From Streptomyces roseicoloratus (GTDB taxonomy: Bacteria; Actinomycetota; Actinomycetes; Streptomycetales; Streptomycetaceae): a DNA stretch of 64,000 nucleotides. The notes under the pieces are model-generated. The model searched no databases, had not been told where the DNA came from, and was given only the letters and a program-made list of their open reading frames with translations. Below, piece by piece: positions 51,829 through 61,643 of this stretch. The stretch lies in assembly GCF_004117935.1 (NCBI RefSeq), contig NZ_SDOY01000131.1, forward strand, positions 147,799 to 211,798, in the 5' to 3' direction. Made by a program: the position numbers and the translations under genes. Position 1 is the first letter of the stretch, and every line of letters starts with the position of its first letter.

Positions 51829-52551
51829 ATGGCCTGGTACGGGGAAGAGCTGGCCGGCTTCGACCTGGAGACGACCGGCACGAACCCACTGGAGGCCCGC
51901 ATCGTCACGGCCTCCGTCGTCGGCGTCCGCGGCGGCGAGGTGGTGCGCCAGCGGGACTGGCTCGCCGACCCGGGCATCCGCATCCCGGCGCAGGCGTCCG
52001 CGATCCACGGCATCAGCAGCGAACGCGCCGCGGCCGAGGGCCGCCCGGTGCGCGAGGTGGCCGACGAGATCGCCGACACCCTCACCGGCTACTGGTCGCG
52101 AGGTGTCCCGGTCGTCGCGTACAACGCCTCCTTCGACCTCACCCTGCTCTCGGCCGAGCTGAGGCGGCACGGACTGCCCTCGCTCGGCGAGCGGCTCGGC
52201 GGTGTGCCGACCGGCCCGGTCCTCGACCCGTACACCATCGACCGCGCCGTCGACCGCTACCGACGCGGCAAGCGCACCCTGGAGGCGGTCTGCGCCGAGT
52301 ACGGGGTCGTGCTCACCAGCGCCCACCAGGCGTCCGCCGACGCGCTGGCCGCGGTCCGGGTCGCGGTCGCGATAGCCGAGCGGCACGCCGCGGTCGCCGC
52401 GCTCGACCCGGCCGTGCTGCACGAGCGGCAGATCGTCTGGTACCGGGAATGGGCCGAGGACTTCCAGTCCTTCCTGCGCCGCAAGGGCGAGACGGACGCG
52501 GTCGTCGACCCCACGTGGCCGCTGCGCGAGCCGGCCCCGGTCGCCGGCTAG
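51829..52551 (+). CDS. DnaQ-like 3'-5' exonuclease
   Basis: 240 aa DEDDh exonuclease. ExoI is FDLETTGTNP, ExoII VAYNASFDLTLL and ExoIII SAHQASADALAAVRVA with the His-x4-Asp spacing. It is a stand-alone proofreading-like domain of the length seen in DNA polymerase III epsilon. A near-perfect ribosome binding site (TAAGGAGG) precedes the ATG. The upstream HEPN gene may be cotranscribed. Its stop codon overlaps the converging hydrolase stop as CTAG. Confidence 0.9.
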   Translation: MAWYGEELAGFDLETTGTNPLEARIVTASVVGVRGGEVVRQRDWLADPGIRIPAQASAIHGISSERAAAEGRPVREVADEIADTLTGYWSRGVPVVAYNASFDLTLLSAELRRHGLPSLGERLGGVPTGPVLDPYTIDRAVDRYRRGKRTLEAVCAEYGVVLTSAHQASADALAAVRVAVAIAERHAAVAALDPAVLHERQIVWYREWAEDFQSFLRRKGETDAVVDPTWPLREPAPVAG

Positions 52552-53375
52552 CCGTTCTCCTTCAGGAAGGAGAGCAGCAGTTCGTTGACGCGCTCCGGCT
52601 GGTCCAGCTGGAGCCAGTGGCCCGCGTCCTCGACGCGTTCGTAGCGCCAGCGTTCGGGGACACGGGGGGCGAGGGCGGTCATCTGGCGTTCGGTGAGGTA
52701 GGGGTCGCCCGTGGACCAGACGCCCATCACCGGCATGGCGAAGGGCGGCCGAGCCGGGGGTTCACCCAGCTGGACCTCCATCGGCAGGGCGGCGCGGTAG
52801 ATGTTGAGGGACGCGGTCAGGGCGCCGGGCGCGCGCAGCGGCTCCAGCACCTCGTCGCGGTCGGCATGGCCGGCGAGCATCTGCCGCAGGTTCGCGAAGT
52901 CGTCCCGGGACAGCCACTCCTCGGCCAGACCCGCGAACTGGAACATCGTCATGTGCCACATCCGCTGGCGCTCCTGCCAGCTGTCCGGTCCCAGGAGCAC
53001 GCTGCTGTCACCCACCGACATCAGCGTCAGGCTCGCCACCCGCTCGGCGGCGAACTGCGCGAGACCCTGCGCCACGCCGGAGCCCCAGTCGTGGCCCACC
53101 ACGTGACAGCGGTCGACGTCCAGTCGCGACAGGAGCTCCAGCATGTCGCCCACGTGCTTCGCCGGGTGGTACGCCGCCACACCGCCCTCCGGGCGGTCCG
53201 AGGCGCCGAAGCCGCGGAGGGTCGGCGCGATCGTGCGGTAGCCGGCCGCGTTCAGGGCCGCGATCTGGTGGCGCCACAGCCGGTGCGAGTCCGGGAAGCC
53301 GTGGACGAGGAGGACCGCCGGGCCCTCCCCGGCGACCTCGACGTCCAGCGTGACGTCCGACAGTTCCATCCGCAT
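52548..53375 (-). CDS. Alpha/beta hydrolase (epoxide-hydrolase-like)
   Basis: 275 aa hydrolase. HGFPDSHRLWRHQI holds the oxyanion region HGFPDS, the nucleophile elbow is VVGHDWGSGVA (Asp, as in epoxide hydrolases and haloalkane dehalogenases) and the catalytic His is in VEDAGHWLQLDQPERV. GFGASDRP is also typical. It ends with a stop codon overlapping the exonuclease stop by three bases. The start has a second in-frame ATG six bases later. Substrate unknown. Confidence 0.87.
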   Translation of the reverse strand: MRMELSDVTLDVEVAGEGPAVLLVHGFPDSHRLWRHQIAALNAAGYRTIAPTLRGFGASDRPEGGVAAYHPAKHVGDMLELLSRLDVDRCHVVGHDWGSGVAQGLAQFAAERVASLTLMSVGDSSVLLGPDSWQERQRMWHMTMFQFAGLAEEWLSRDDFANLRQMLAGHADRDEVLEPLRAPGALTASLNIYRAALPMEVQLGEPPARPPFAMPVMGVWSTGDPYLTERQMTALAPRVPERWRYERVEDAGHWLQLDQPERVNELLLSFLKENG

Positions 53376-53480
53376 AGCAACACCCCGTTCGTTACCGGCC
53401 GGTTCGACCGGCTCATGATGTCAGGTCGCGGCGGGAGGGACGGCGGTTCACAGCCACGCTTCGCCGGAGGGCGTGGTGCG

Positions 53481-54338
53481 TCAGAAGGGGTACCAGCGGA
53501 CCTCGGGGTCGTCGTTCCGCAGTGACGCCACCCGGCGCGCGAACTCGGCCCGTGCCTTCGGGTTCGTCGGCGCGTGCTGGGCCACCCAGGCGCAGCTCGC
53601 GGTCTCCCGGGCCCCGCGCAGCAGCGCACAGCCCTCCCACGCGCGCACGTCCCAGCCGTACGCCTCGGTGAAGGCGTCGTACGCGGCCGGGTCGAGGCCG
53701 TAGCGGTCCCGGGAGAGGGCGAGGACCACCAGGTCGTGCTCGCGCAGGTCCGAGGAGAAGGTCTCCAGGTCGACCAGGACCGGGCCGTCCGGGCCGACGT
53801 GGACGTTGCGGGGGAGAGCGTCGCCGTGGATCGGGCCCGGTGTGAGGTGAGGGGTGAGCGCGGCGGCGGCCGGTGCGAAGGCGTCGCGCCGCTCGCGCAG
53901 GAACGCGGCGTCGGCCGGGTCGATCGCCTCGCCCGCGAGCCGCAGCCAGCGTTCCACCCCGCCGAGCAGTTCCCGGCGGGGCAGGGCGAAGTCCTCCGGC
54001 TCCGGCAGGGCGTGCACGGCCTCGAGCAGCGGCGCCAGATCGCGCGGCTCCGCGGGCCGCACGGCCGCGGGCAGCCGGTGCCACACCGTGACCGGGTGCC
54101 CCTCGGCCACCAGCGGCTTCGCCTCCGCGGCCCGTACGGCCGGGACGCCGCTCGCCTCCAGCCAGCCGGCCAGGGCCAGTTCCCGCTCGGCGCGCGCCAG
54201 CAGCTCCGGGTCCCGGCCCACCTTGACCACCACGTCGCCGACGGCGAAGACCGCGTTCTCGCCGAACGCGAGCAGCGTCGCGTCCCCGGCCGGCAGTCCC
54301 GCCCCGGCCAGGATCTCCCGGGCCCGCGCCTCGTCCAT
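53481..54338 (-). CDS. Aminoglycoside phosphotransferase family protein
   Basis: 285 aa APH/choline-kinase-fold protein. Catalytic loop PGPIHGDALPRNVHVGPDGP (HGDxxxxN), metal site VLVDLETFSSD, and a Lys in VVVKVGRDPELLARAERELA. Many such proteins phosphorylate sugars, homoserine or small alcohols rather than antibiotics. The ATG follows GGGGAGAGGACG. It is divergent from the sugar ABC transporter; the two may share metabolism, but this is only positional evidence. The substrate is unknown. Confidence 0.85.
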   Translation of the reverse strand: MDEARAREILAGAGLPAGDATLLAFGENAVFAVGDVVVKVGRDPELLARAERELALAGWLEASGVPAVRAAEAKPLVAEGHPVTVWHRLPAAVRPAEPRDLAPLLEAVHALPEPEDFALPRRELLGGVERWLRLAGEAIDPADAAFLRERRDAFAPAAAALTPHLTPGPIHGDALPRNVHVGPDGPVLVDLETFSSDLREHDLVVLALSRDRYGLDPAAYDAFTEAYGWDVRAWEGCALLRGARETASCAWVAQHAPTNPKARAEFARRVASLRNDDPEVRWYPF

Positions 54339-54396
54339 CGTCCTCTCCCCACAGCAGTGCGATTCTCGCCAAAGTCTCGCATCCGCGCTGGTCACC

Positions 54397-54425
54397 TTGA
54401 CGGACCGACGGCCCGTCAGGACGAT
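54397..54425 (+). promoter_or_regulatory. Sugar ABC transporter promoter candidate with palindrome
   Basis: TTGACG, 17-bp spacer and GACGAT, 54 bp before the permease start. The spacer holds the palindrome GACGG-c-CCGTC (54407-54417), a possible operator. The -10 match is weak. Confidence 0.35.
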
Positions 54426-54478
54426 GACCGGGTCCCAGGCAAGGTCGCGAACCGGGCACAGGGGGAGCATTGGCCAGT

Positions 54479-55411
54479 GTGGTGACCGCGCCGAAGCGGT
54501 CCGCGGACCGCACCACCCCCGGCCGGACCCGTGGCGGCCCCGGCCGCGACCACGGCGCCTGGTTCCTGGTCCTCCCCGCGCTGCTCCCCATCCTGGTGCT
54601 CAGCGTCGGCCCGCTCCTCCACGGCATCGCGCTCGCCTTCACCGACGCCCAGTCCGGCCGTACCCAGACCACCCGCTGGATCGGCACCCTCAACTTCCGG
54701 GACCTCCTCCATGACACCCTGTTCTGGGAGTCCTTCCGCATCGGCCTGCTGTGGGCGGTCGGCGTCACCGTCCCGCAGTTCCTGCTCGCCCTCGGCCTGG
54801 CCCTGCTGCTGAACCAGGACCTGCGGCTGCGCCGGCTCGCCCGCGCGCTGGCCATCGTCCCGTGGGCGATGCCGGAGGTCGTCGTCGGCATCATGTGGCG
54901 GCTCGTCTACAACCCGGACGCGGGCATCCTCAACGAGACCCTGCGCGATCTCGGCCTCGGCGACGGACGGGCCTGGCTCAGCGGCCTCGGCACCGCGCTG
55001 CCCGCCGTGATCGTCGTCGGCGTCTGGGCCGGGATGCCGCAGACCACGGTCGCGCTGCTCGCCGGCGTCCAGAACACCCCGCGCGAACTCCACGAGGCCG
55101 CCGCACTCGACGGCGCCGGCGCCTGGCGCCGCTTCCGCACCGTCACCTGGCCCGCCCTCCGGCCGGTCGCCCTCGCCATCACGGCCCTCAACTTCATATG
55201 GAACCTGAACTCCTTCGCCCTGGTCTACGTGCTGACCAACGGCGGCCCCGGCGGCCGCACCCGGCTGCCGATGCTCTTCGCCTACGAGGAGGCCTTCCGC
55301 TACGGGCAGTTCGGCTACGCCGCCGCCATGGGCTGCGTGCTCGTCGCCGTCGTCTCCGTACTCCTCGCCCTGTTCCTCGTCGGCCGGCTGAAGGGAGAGC
55401 AGGACCGTTGA
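54479..55411 (+). CDS. Carbohydrate ABC transporter permease 1 (MalF-like)
   Basis: 310 aa permease with six membrane segments (for example WFLVLPALLPILVLSVGPLL, LLWAVGVTVPQFLLALGLAL) and the EAA motif ELHEAAALDGAGAWRRFRTV, where it binds the ATPase. It is one of a permease pair plus binding protein with four-base overlaps. No ATPase gene is here; Streptomyces use the shared ATPase MsiK for many sugar importers. Start is uncertain: GGGGGAG fits GTG 54479 (11 bases) better than TTG 54470 (2 bases). Confidence 0.88.
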   Translation: MVTAPKRSADRTTPGRTRGGPGRDHGAWFLVLPALLPILVLSVGPLLHGIALAFTDAQSGRTQTTRWIGTLNFRDLLHDTLFWESFRIGLLWAVGVTVPQFLLALGLALLLNQDLRLRRLARALAIVPWAMPEVVVGIMWRLVYNPDAGILNETLRDLGLGDGRAWLSGLGTALPAVIVVGVWAGMPQTTVALLAGVQNTPRELHEAAALDGAGAWRRFRTVTWPALRPVALAITALNFIWNLNSFALVYVLTNGGPGGRTRLPMLFAYEEAFRYGQFGYAAAMGCVLVAVVSVLLALFLVGRLKGEQDR

Positions 55412-56250
55412 GCGCCTTCCGAAGCCGCGGGCCCGCCCGCGCAGCCCAGTACGCCGCACTCCTCGCGAATCTGGTCTTCCTCGCCTTCCCGTTCCTCTGG
55501 CTGGTCTCCACCGCCTTCAAACCGGCCACGGAACTCGGCTCCCTGCACCCCACCTGGATCCCCGAGGCCCCGACCCTCGACAACTTCCGGCAGGCCTTCG
55601 CCGAACAGCCGCTGCTCAGGGCCGCCGGGAACAGCCTCCTCGCGGCGCTCGCCGCCGCCCTCGTCGCGGTCGTCGTGGCCACACCCCTGGCGTACGTCCT
55701 CGCCCGGCACCGGTCCCGGCTCACCGCCGCCGCCACCGGCTGGGTCGTGGTCAGCCAGGCCTTCCCGTTCGTCCTCCTGATCATCCCGCTGTTCCTGGTG
55801 CTCAAGAACCTCCACCTGGTCGACAGCCTGCCGGGCCTGGTCCTGGTGTACGTGGTCTGGTCGCTGCCGTTCGCGCTGTGGATGCTGACCGGATACGTAC
55901 GGGCCGTCCCGGCGGAGCTGGAGGAGGCCGCCGCCGTCGACGGCGCCGGACGGCTGAGGACCCTCGTCTCGGTCACCGCCCCGCTGCTCGCGCCGGGCCT
56001 CGTCGCCACCGCGCTGTTCGCCTTCGTCACCGCGTGGAACGAGTTCTTCTTCGCCCTCGTCCTGCTCAAGACCCCGGAGAAACAGACCCTGCCCGTGGTC
56101 CTCACCCACTTCATCGGCGCGGAGGGCGTGGCCGACCTCGGCCCGCTCGCCGCCGCGGCCTTCCTCGCCACCCTGCCCTCGCTCCTTGTTTTTGCGGTCA
56201 TCCAGCGGCGGATCACCGGCGGCATGCAGGCCGGCGCGGTGAAGTCATGA
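55408..56250 (+). CDS. Carbohydrate ABC transporter permease 2 (MalG-like)
   Basis: 280 aa permease with six membrane segments, EAA motif ELEEAAAVDGAGRLRTLVSV and the MalG-typical start (ALLANLVFLAFPFLWLVSTA). The TTG start overlaps the stop of the first permease (TTGA) and its stop overlaps the binding protein ATG (ATGA), so all three are translationally coupled. Sugar specificity is not readable; GH13 enzymes further upstream do not prove it is maltose. Confidence 0.9.
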   Translation: MSAFRSRGPARAAQYAALLANLVFLAFPFLWLVSTAFKPATELGSLHPTWIPEAPTLDNFRQAFAEQPLLRAAGNSLLAALAAALVAVVVATPLAYVLARHRSRLTAAATGWVVVSQAFPFVLLIIPLFLVLKNLHLVDSLPGLVLVYVVWSLPFALWMLTGYVRAVPAELEEAAAVDGAGRLRTLVSVTAPLLAPGLVATALFAFVTAWNEFFFALVLLKTPEKQTLPVVLTHFIGAEGVADLGPLAAAAFLATLPSLLVFAVIQRRITGGMQAGAVKS

Positions 56251-57551
56251 GACGCGCCCGGCGGTTCGCGGCGGCCGTCGCCGCCCTCGCCCTGCTCCTC
56301 ACCGGGACCGCGTGCACGGCGGACGAAGGCCCCGACGACGGGGTGATACGGCTCCGCTTCCAGTCCCTGGCCTGGCAGAAGGAGTCCGTCGACGCCAACA
56401 AGGCACTGGTGCGCGAGTGGAACGCCGCGCATCCCGGCATCCAGGTCGACTACGTCCAGGGCAGCTGGGACTCCGTGCACGACCAGCTCCTCACCTCCTT
56501 CGAGGGCGGCGAGGCCCCCGACATCGTCCACGACGCGTCCGACGACCTCGCCGACTTCGCCTACGGCGGCCATCTGGCCGATCTGCGCCCCCTGCTGCCC
56601 GAGCGGCTGCGCGCCGGCATCCCGGAGCACAGCTGGCGCACCACCACCTTCGGCGAGGGTGTCCACGGGGTGCCGTTCCTCCAGGAACCGCGCATGATCA
56701 TGGCCAACCGCACCCTGCTCGCCGCGGCGGGCGTCCGTGTCCCGACCGCCGAACGGCCGTGGACCTGGGAGGAGTTCCGAGCCGTGGCGAAGGACGTGAC
56801 GGCCACGATGGGAGAAGGCCGGTACGCGGTCGCCTGGCCGCTCAAGGAGCCCGTCTCCGTCTCGCTCAACCTGAGCCTCTCGGCCGGCGGCCGGCTCTTC
56901 CACCGCGCGCCCGACGGCAGGAACGTCCTGCGCTTCGAAGACGGCGACGCGGTGATGCCCGGCACCGTCCGGGCCATGATCGACACCGACCGGACCGCCT
57001 CCCCGGCCACCCTCGGCAGCGGCGGCTCCGACACGCTGCCCGGCTTCTTCGGCGGCCGGTACGCGATGGTGCCGCTGGGCTTCTCGTACCGGCAGCAGAT
57101 CGTCCGGCAGGCGCCCGAAGGCTTCGACTGGATCGTGCTTCCCGCGCCCGCCGGGGCGGGCGGTCTCGCGCAGGGCGTCAGCCCGCAGACGCTGTCCATC
57201 GCCGAGGACAGCCCGCACAAGAAGGAGGCCGTCGCCTTCCTGGACTTCTTCCTCCAGCCCCGCAACCAGGTCCGGCTCGCGCTCGGCGACTGGATGCTGC
57301 CCACCTCCACCGAGGCGCTCGCCGATCCCGCCCTGCACACCGAGGAGTTCGGCTGGGCCACCGGCGCCGCCGTCGCGCGGGAGCTGCGGCCGGCGCCCGC
57401 GCAGTCGGTGCGCGGCTACCCGGAGTGGAAGGACAAGGTCGCCACGCCCGCCTTCCAGGAGTACTACAGCGGTGCGATCGGCGTCGACGAGCTGAGACGG
57501 CGGCTGGTGGAGGACGGCAACCGGGTGCTCGCCCGCTATCAGCGCGACTGA
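56247..57551 (+). CDS. Extracellular sugar-binding lipoprotein
   Basis: 434 aa binding protein (SBP family 1). Signal with lipobox LTGTAC, then LRFQSLAWQKESVDANKALV, DIVHDASDDLADFAYGG, WTWEEFRAVAKDVTA and SPHKKEAVAFLDFFLQP, which are common to CUT1 sugar-binding proteins. It is the last gene of the operon, whereas these operons usually place it first. The ATG overlaps the permease stop by four bases. Ligand unknown. Confidence 0.88.
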   Translation: MRRARRFAAAVAALALLLTGTACTADEGPDDGVIRLRFQSLAWQKESVDANKALVREWNAAHPGIQVDYVQGSWDSVHDQLLTSFEGGEAPDIVHDASDDLADFAYGGHLADLRPLLPERLRAGIPEHSWRTTTFGEGVHGVPFLQEPRMIMANRTLLAAAGVRVPTAERPWTWEEFRAVAKDVTATMGEGRYAVAWPLKEPVSVSLNLSLSAGGRLFHRAPDGRNVLRFEDGDAVMPGTVRAMIDTDRTASPATLGSGGSDTLPGFFGGRYAMVPLGFSYRQQIVRQAPEGFDWIVLPAPAGAGGLAQGVSPQTLSIAEDSPHKKEAVAFLDFFLQPRNQVRLALGDWMLPTSTEALADPALHTEEFGWATGAAVARELRPAPAQSVRGYPEWKDKVATPAFQEYYSGAIGVDELRRRLVEDGNRVLARYQRD

Positions 57552-57567
57552 GAACAAACGAAAACGA

Positions 57568-57597
57568 TTAGACGAGACGTTGCGTCTTGCGTACGGT
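57568..57597 (+). promoter_or_regulatory. Glycosyltransferase promoter with operator-like inverted repeat
   Basis: TTAGAC (57568-57573), 18-bp spacer and TACGGT (57592-57597), seven bases before the ATG, suggesting a leaderless transcript. The spacer carries CGAGACG-TTG-CGTCTTG (57573-57589), a 7-bp inverted repeat with one mismatch, resembling TetR-family operators. Confidence 0.5.
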
Positions 57598-57604
57598 GGT
57601 GCTC

Positions 57605-58804
57605 ATGACCACGACCCCGCGCGCCCATATCGCCATGTTCTCCATCGCCGCCCACGGCCACGTGAACCCCAGCCTGGGCGTCATCCGCGAACTCGTGGAC
57701 CGGGGCCACCGCGTGAGCTACGCGATCCCGGCCGCCTTCGCCGACAAGGTCGCCGCCACCGGCGCCACCCCCGTCGTCTACGGCTCGACCCTCCCGACGG
57801 ACGACGACCCGGACGGCTGGGGCTCCGAGCTGATCGACCACCTCGAACTGTTCCTCGGAGACGCCGTCCAGGCCCTGCCACAGCTCGCCGCCGCGTTCGA
57901 CGGCGACCGCCCCGACCTCGTCCTGCACGACATCACCTCGTACCCGGCCCGCGTCCTCGCCCACACCTGGGGCGTCCCCGCCCTTTCACTCTGGCCGAAT
58001 CTGGTCCCCTGGGAGGGCTACGAGGAGGAGGTCGCCGCACCGATGTACGCGGAGCTCAAGGACTCGCCCCGCGGCAAGGCGTACTACGCCCGCTTCGAGG
58101 AGTGGCTCGGCGCCCACGGCGTCGACACCCACCCCGACGCCTTCGTCGGGCGGCCCCGCCGCGGCATCGTGCTCATCCCGCAGGCGCTCCAGCCGCACGC
58201 CGACCGCGTCGACGCATCCGTCTTCACGTTCGTCGGCTCCTGCCTGGGCGGCGAGAGCGACCCGGGGGAGTGGCGGCGGCCCGCGACGGCCGACAAGGTG
58301 CTCCTGGTCTCGCTCGGCTCGACCTTCACCAAACAGCCGGCCTTCTACCGGGACTGCGTCGAGGCCTTCGGCGGACTCGACGGCTGGCACGTGGTGCTGC
58401 AGATCGGCAGGTTCGTCGACCCCGCCGAACTGGGCGAGATCCCGGACAACGTCGAGGTGCACCCGTGGGTGCCGCAGCAGGCCGTCCTGCGCGAGGCCGA
58501 CGCCTTCGTCACCCACGCGGGCGCGGGCGGCAGCCGCGAGGGCCTCGCCACCGCCACGCCGATGGTCGCCGTACCGCAGGCCGCCGACCAGTTCGGCAAC
58601 GCCGACATGCTCCAGTCGCTCGGCGTCGCCCGTCACCTGCCCATGGAGGAGGTGACGCCCGAGCGGCTGCGCGAGGCCGTGCTCACGCTCGTCGCCGACC
58701 CCGAAGTCGCCCGCAGGGCATGGGAGATCCAGGAGCGGATGGCGCGGGAAGGCGGTGCGCCGCGCGCCGCCGACCTGATCGAGGAGGAGCTTCCGCGCGG
58801 GTGA
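57605..58804 (+). CDS. Macrolide-family glycosyltransferase (MGT, GT1)
   Basis: 399 aa GT-B glycosyltransferase that uses NDP-sugars. N-terminal FSIAAHGHVNPSLGVIREL with the catalytic His, LVSLGSTF, and the donor motif VEVHPWVPQQAVLREADAFV, THAGAGGSREGLATATPM. MGT enzymes inactivate macrolides by glucosylation; relatives modify other polyketides. The ATG at 57605 is close to a strong promoter and may be leaderless. It follows the ABC operon but has its own control. A good terminator follows. Confidence 0.88.
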   Translation: MTTTPRAHIAMFSIAAHGHVNPSLGVIRELVDRGHRVSYAIPAAFADKVAATGATPVVYGSTLPTDDDPDGWGSELIDHLELFLGDAVQALPQLAAAFDGDRPDLVLHDITSYPARVLAHTWGVPALSLWPNLVPWEGYEEEVAAPMYAELKDSPRGKAYYARFEEWLGAHGVDTHPDAFVGRPRRGIVLIPQALQPHADRVDASVFTFVGSCLGGESDPGEWRRPATADKVLLVSLGSTFTKQPAFYRDCVEAFGGLDGWHVVLQIGRFVDPAELGEIPDNVEVHPWVPQQAVLREADAFVTHAGAGGSREGLATATPMVAVPQAADQFGNADMLQSLGVARHLPMEEVTPERLREAVLTLVADPEVARRAWEIQERMAREGGAPRAADLIEEELPRG

Positions 58805-58818
58805 AACACCGCGTGTAA

Positions 58819-58853
58819 GGGGCGAGTTGAGGAGACTCGCCCCGTTTCTCTTT
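58819..58853 (+). terminator. Intrinsic terminator of glycosyltransferase gene
   Basis: GGGGCGAGT and ACTCGCCCC form a 9-bp stem with a 7-nt loop followed by GTTTCTCTTT. It starts 15 bp after the stop. Confidence 0.85.
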
Positions 58854-58995
58854 AAGAAAGCTTGTTGAAAAAGTCATAGGTGTGTGAAGGCCTTGATTTG
58901 CACTCGTCAATGAGTCAGGGTTTCGAACGAGCGACCGGAAGGTTTGCGTCCGGGAGCCCAACCCCCCACAAATCCTGACGAGGAGACCCCTCTTC

Positions 58996-60198
<1,203 letters not shown>

Positions 60199-60216
60199 CA
60201 CCGCGAAACCCCTGAC

Positions 60217-60257
60217 GGCGACCGCCGTGCCCTCCCCCACGGGGCACGGCGGTCGCC
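60217..60257 (+). terminator. Terminator after subtilase gene
   Basis: Perfect 15-bp stem (GGCGACCGCCGTGCC with GGCACGGCGGTCGCC) with an 11-nt loop, 19 bp after the stop and 13 bp before the next start codon. Confidence 0.8.
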
Positions 60258-60270
60258 CTATGGTGTGAGC

Positions 60271-60843
60271 ATGACGACGACGTACGCCCTGCTGCTCCGC
60301 GGCATCAACGTCGGTGGCCACCGCAAGGTCCCGATGGCGGAACTCCGCGCCCTCCTCGAAGGCCTCGGCTACGGGGACGTGCAGACCTATCTGCAGAGCG
60401 GCAACGCCGCCTTCGCCGTTCCCGGCGCCGAACGCTCCGACGAGACCGTCCGGCAGACGGTCGAGGCGGCGATCGAGAAGCGCTTCGGCTTCACCGTCGA
60501 CTGTCTCGTCCGCGACCACGACTACCTCGCCGCCGTCGAACGCGACTGCCCCTTCCCGGCCGCCGGGCTGGAAGGCAAGCAGCTCCACGCCTTCTACCTC
60601 TCCGGCCCCGTCGACGAGCAGCGCTTCGCCGGACTCGACCGGGAGGCCTTCCGGCCCGAGGCCTTCGCCCTCGGCGACCGCGTCCTCTACCTGTACGCCC
60701 CGGACGGCCTCGGCCGCTCCAAGCTCGGCGAGGCACTGTCGCGGCCCGCCCTGTTCAAGGGCCTCACGGTCACGGCCCGCAACTGGAACACCGTCCGCAA
60801 GCTCGTGCGGATGACGGAAGTGGCCCAGCCCGACGGACGGTGA
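60271..60843 (+). CDS. DUF1697 family protein
   Basis: 190 aa member of DUF1697: TYALLLRGINVGGHRKVPMA and LRALLEGLGYGDVQTYLQSG near the N-terminus, NAAFAVPG, and ARNWNTVRKLVRM at the C-terminus are diagnostic. Function unknown. TATGGT (60259-60264) is a likely -10 box, so the mRNA would start at or close to the ATG (leaderless). A GTG six bases upstream is less likely. Confidence 0.9.
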   Translation: MTTTYALLLRGINVGGHRKVPMAELRALLEGLGYGDVQTYLQSGNAAFAVPGAERSDETVRQTVEAAIEKRFGFTVDCLVRDHDYLAAVERDCPFPAAGLEGKQLHAFYLSGPVDEQRFAGLDREAFRPEAFALGDRVLYLYAPDGLGRSKLGEALSRPALFKGLTVTARNWNTVRKLVRMTEVAQPDGR

Positions 60844-60886
60844 ATGGCCCGCTCCAACGGGCCACCACGGGCATAGGGTTCCCGCC

Positions 60887-61633
60887 ATGACGACCGAGAC
60901 GACGGTGACGACCGGGCCGACCGCCGGGACCGAGACGACTGCCGGGACCGGGACCACTGCCAGGTCCGAGACGACTGCCGCGACCTCCGCACCTCCCACG
61001 GCCGCCGCCGCGGACACGACCGAGCCGCCCGTGACGACGGTGGACTTCTTCTTCGACCCCGCCTGCCCCTTCGCCTGGATCACCTCCCGCTGGATGCTGG
61101 AGGTCGAGCGGCACCGCCGCCTCGACCTGCGCTTCCGGGTGATGAGCCTCTTCTTCCACAACGAGGGCAACGACCTGCCCGACTGGTACCGGACCCTCGT
61201 GGACGCGTCCATCGGCCCCGTCCGGGTCGCCGTCGCGGCCGCCGAGCAGCACGGCGAGGAGATCCTGCGCCCGCTCTACACCGCGTACGGCACCCGCATC
61301 CACGAGCGGAAGAACAAGGACTTCGACGCCGTCACCTTCGAGTCCCTCGCCGAACTCGGCCTCCCCGCCGAACTCGCCGAGGCGGCCCACGACCCCGCGT
61401 ACGACGAGGCCGTCCGCCGCAGCCACGACGCCGGCAAGGACCCGGAGGCCGGGGCCTACGTCGGCACGCCCACGATCCACGTCGACGGCACCGTCTGGTT
61501 CGGCCCGGTGCTGAGCGCCATCCCGCGCGGCGAGCGCGCCGCCCGGCTCTTCGACAGCTTCCGCGTCCTCGCCGGCCACCCGGACCTCTTCGAGATCAAG
61601 CGCACCCGCACCGGCGGCCTCGACTTCTCGTAG
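60887..61633 (+). CDS. Mycothiol-dependent nitroreductase (Rv2466c-like, DsbA fold)
   Basis: 248 aa. Residues 1-50 are a Thr/Ala/Gly-rich head encoded by an 18-bp repeat; the thioredoxin-fold part follows with FFFDPACPFAWITSRW (redox Cys in CPFAW), an all-helical insert and the final GTPTIHVDGTVWFGPVL. Rv2466c-like enzymes use mycothiol, the actinobacterial thiol, to reduce nitro compounds. TAGGGT (60874-60879) just before the ATG suggests a leaderless mRNA. The repeat head is not expected in the family. Confidence 0.85.
   Translation: MTTETTVTTGPTAGTETTAGTGTTARSETTAATSAPPTAAAADTTEPPVTTVDFFFDPACPFAWITSRWMLEVERHRRLDLRFRVMSLFFHNEGNDLPDWYRTLVDASIGPVRVAVAAAEQHGEEILRPLYTAYGTRIHERKNKDFDAVTFESLAELGLPAELAEAAHDPAYDEAVRRSHDAGKDPEAGAYVGTPTIHVDGTVWFGPVLSAIPRGERAARLFDSFRVLAGHPDLFEIKRTRTGGLDFS
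60926..60979 (+). repeat. 18-bp minisatellite in nitroreductase head
   Basis: Three 18-bp units (60926, 60944, 60962), the first and third nearly identical, encoding Thr-rich hexapeptides. Confidence 0.85.
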
Positions 61634-61643
61634 ACCACACGTC

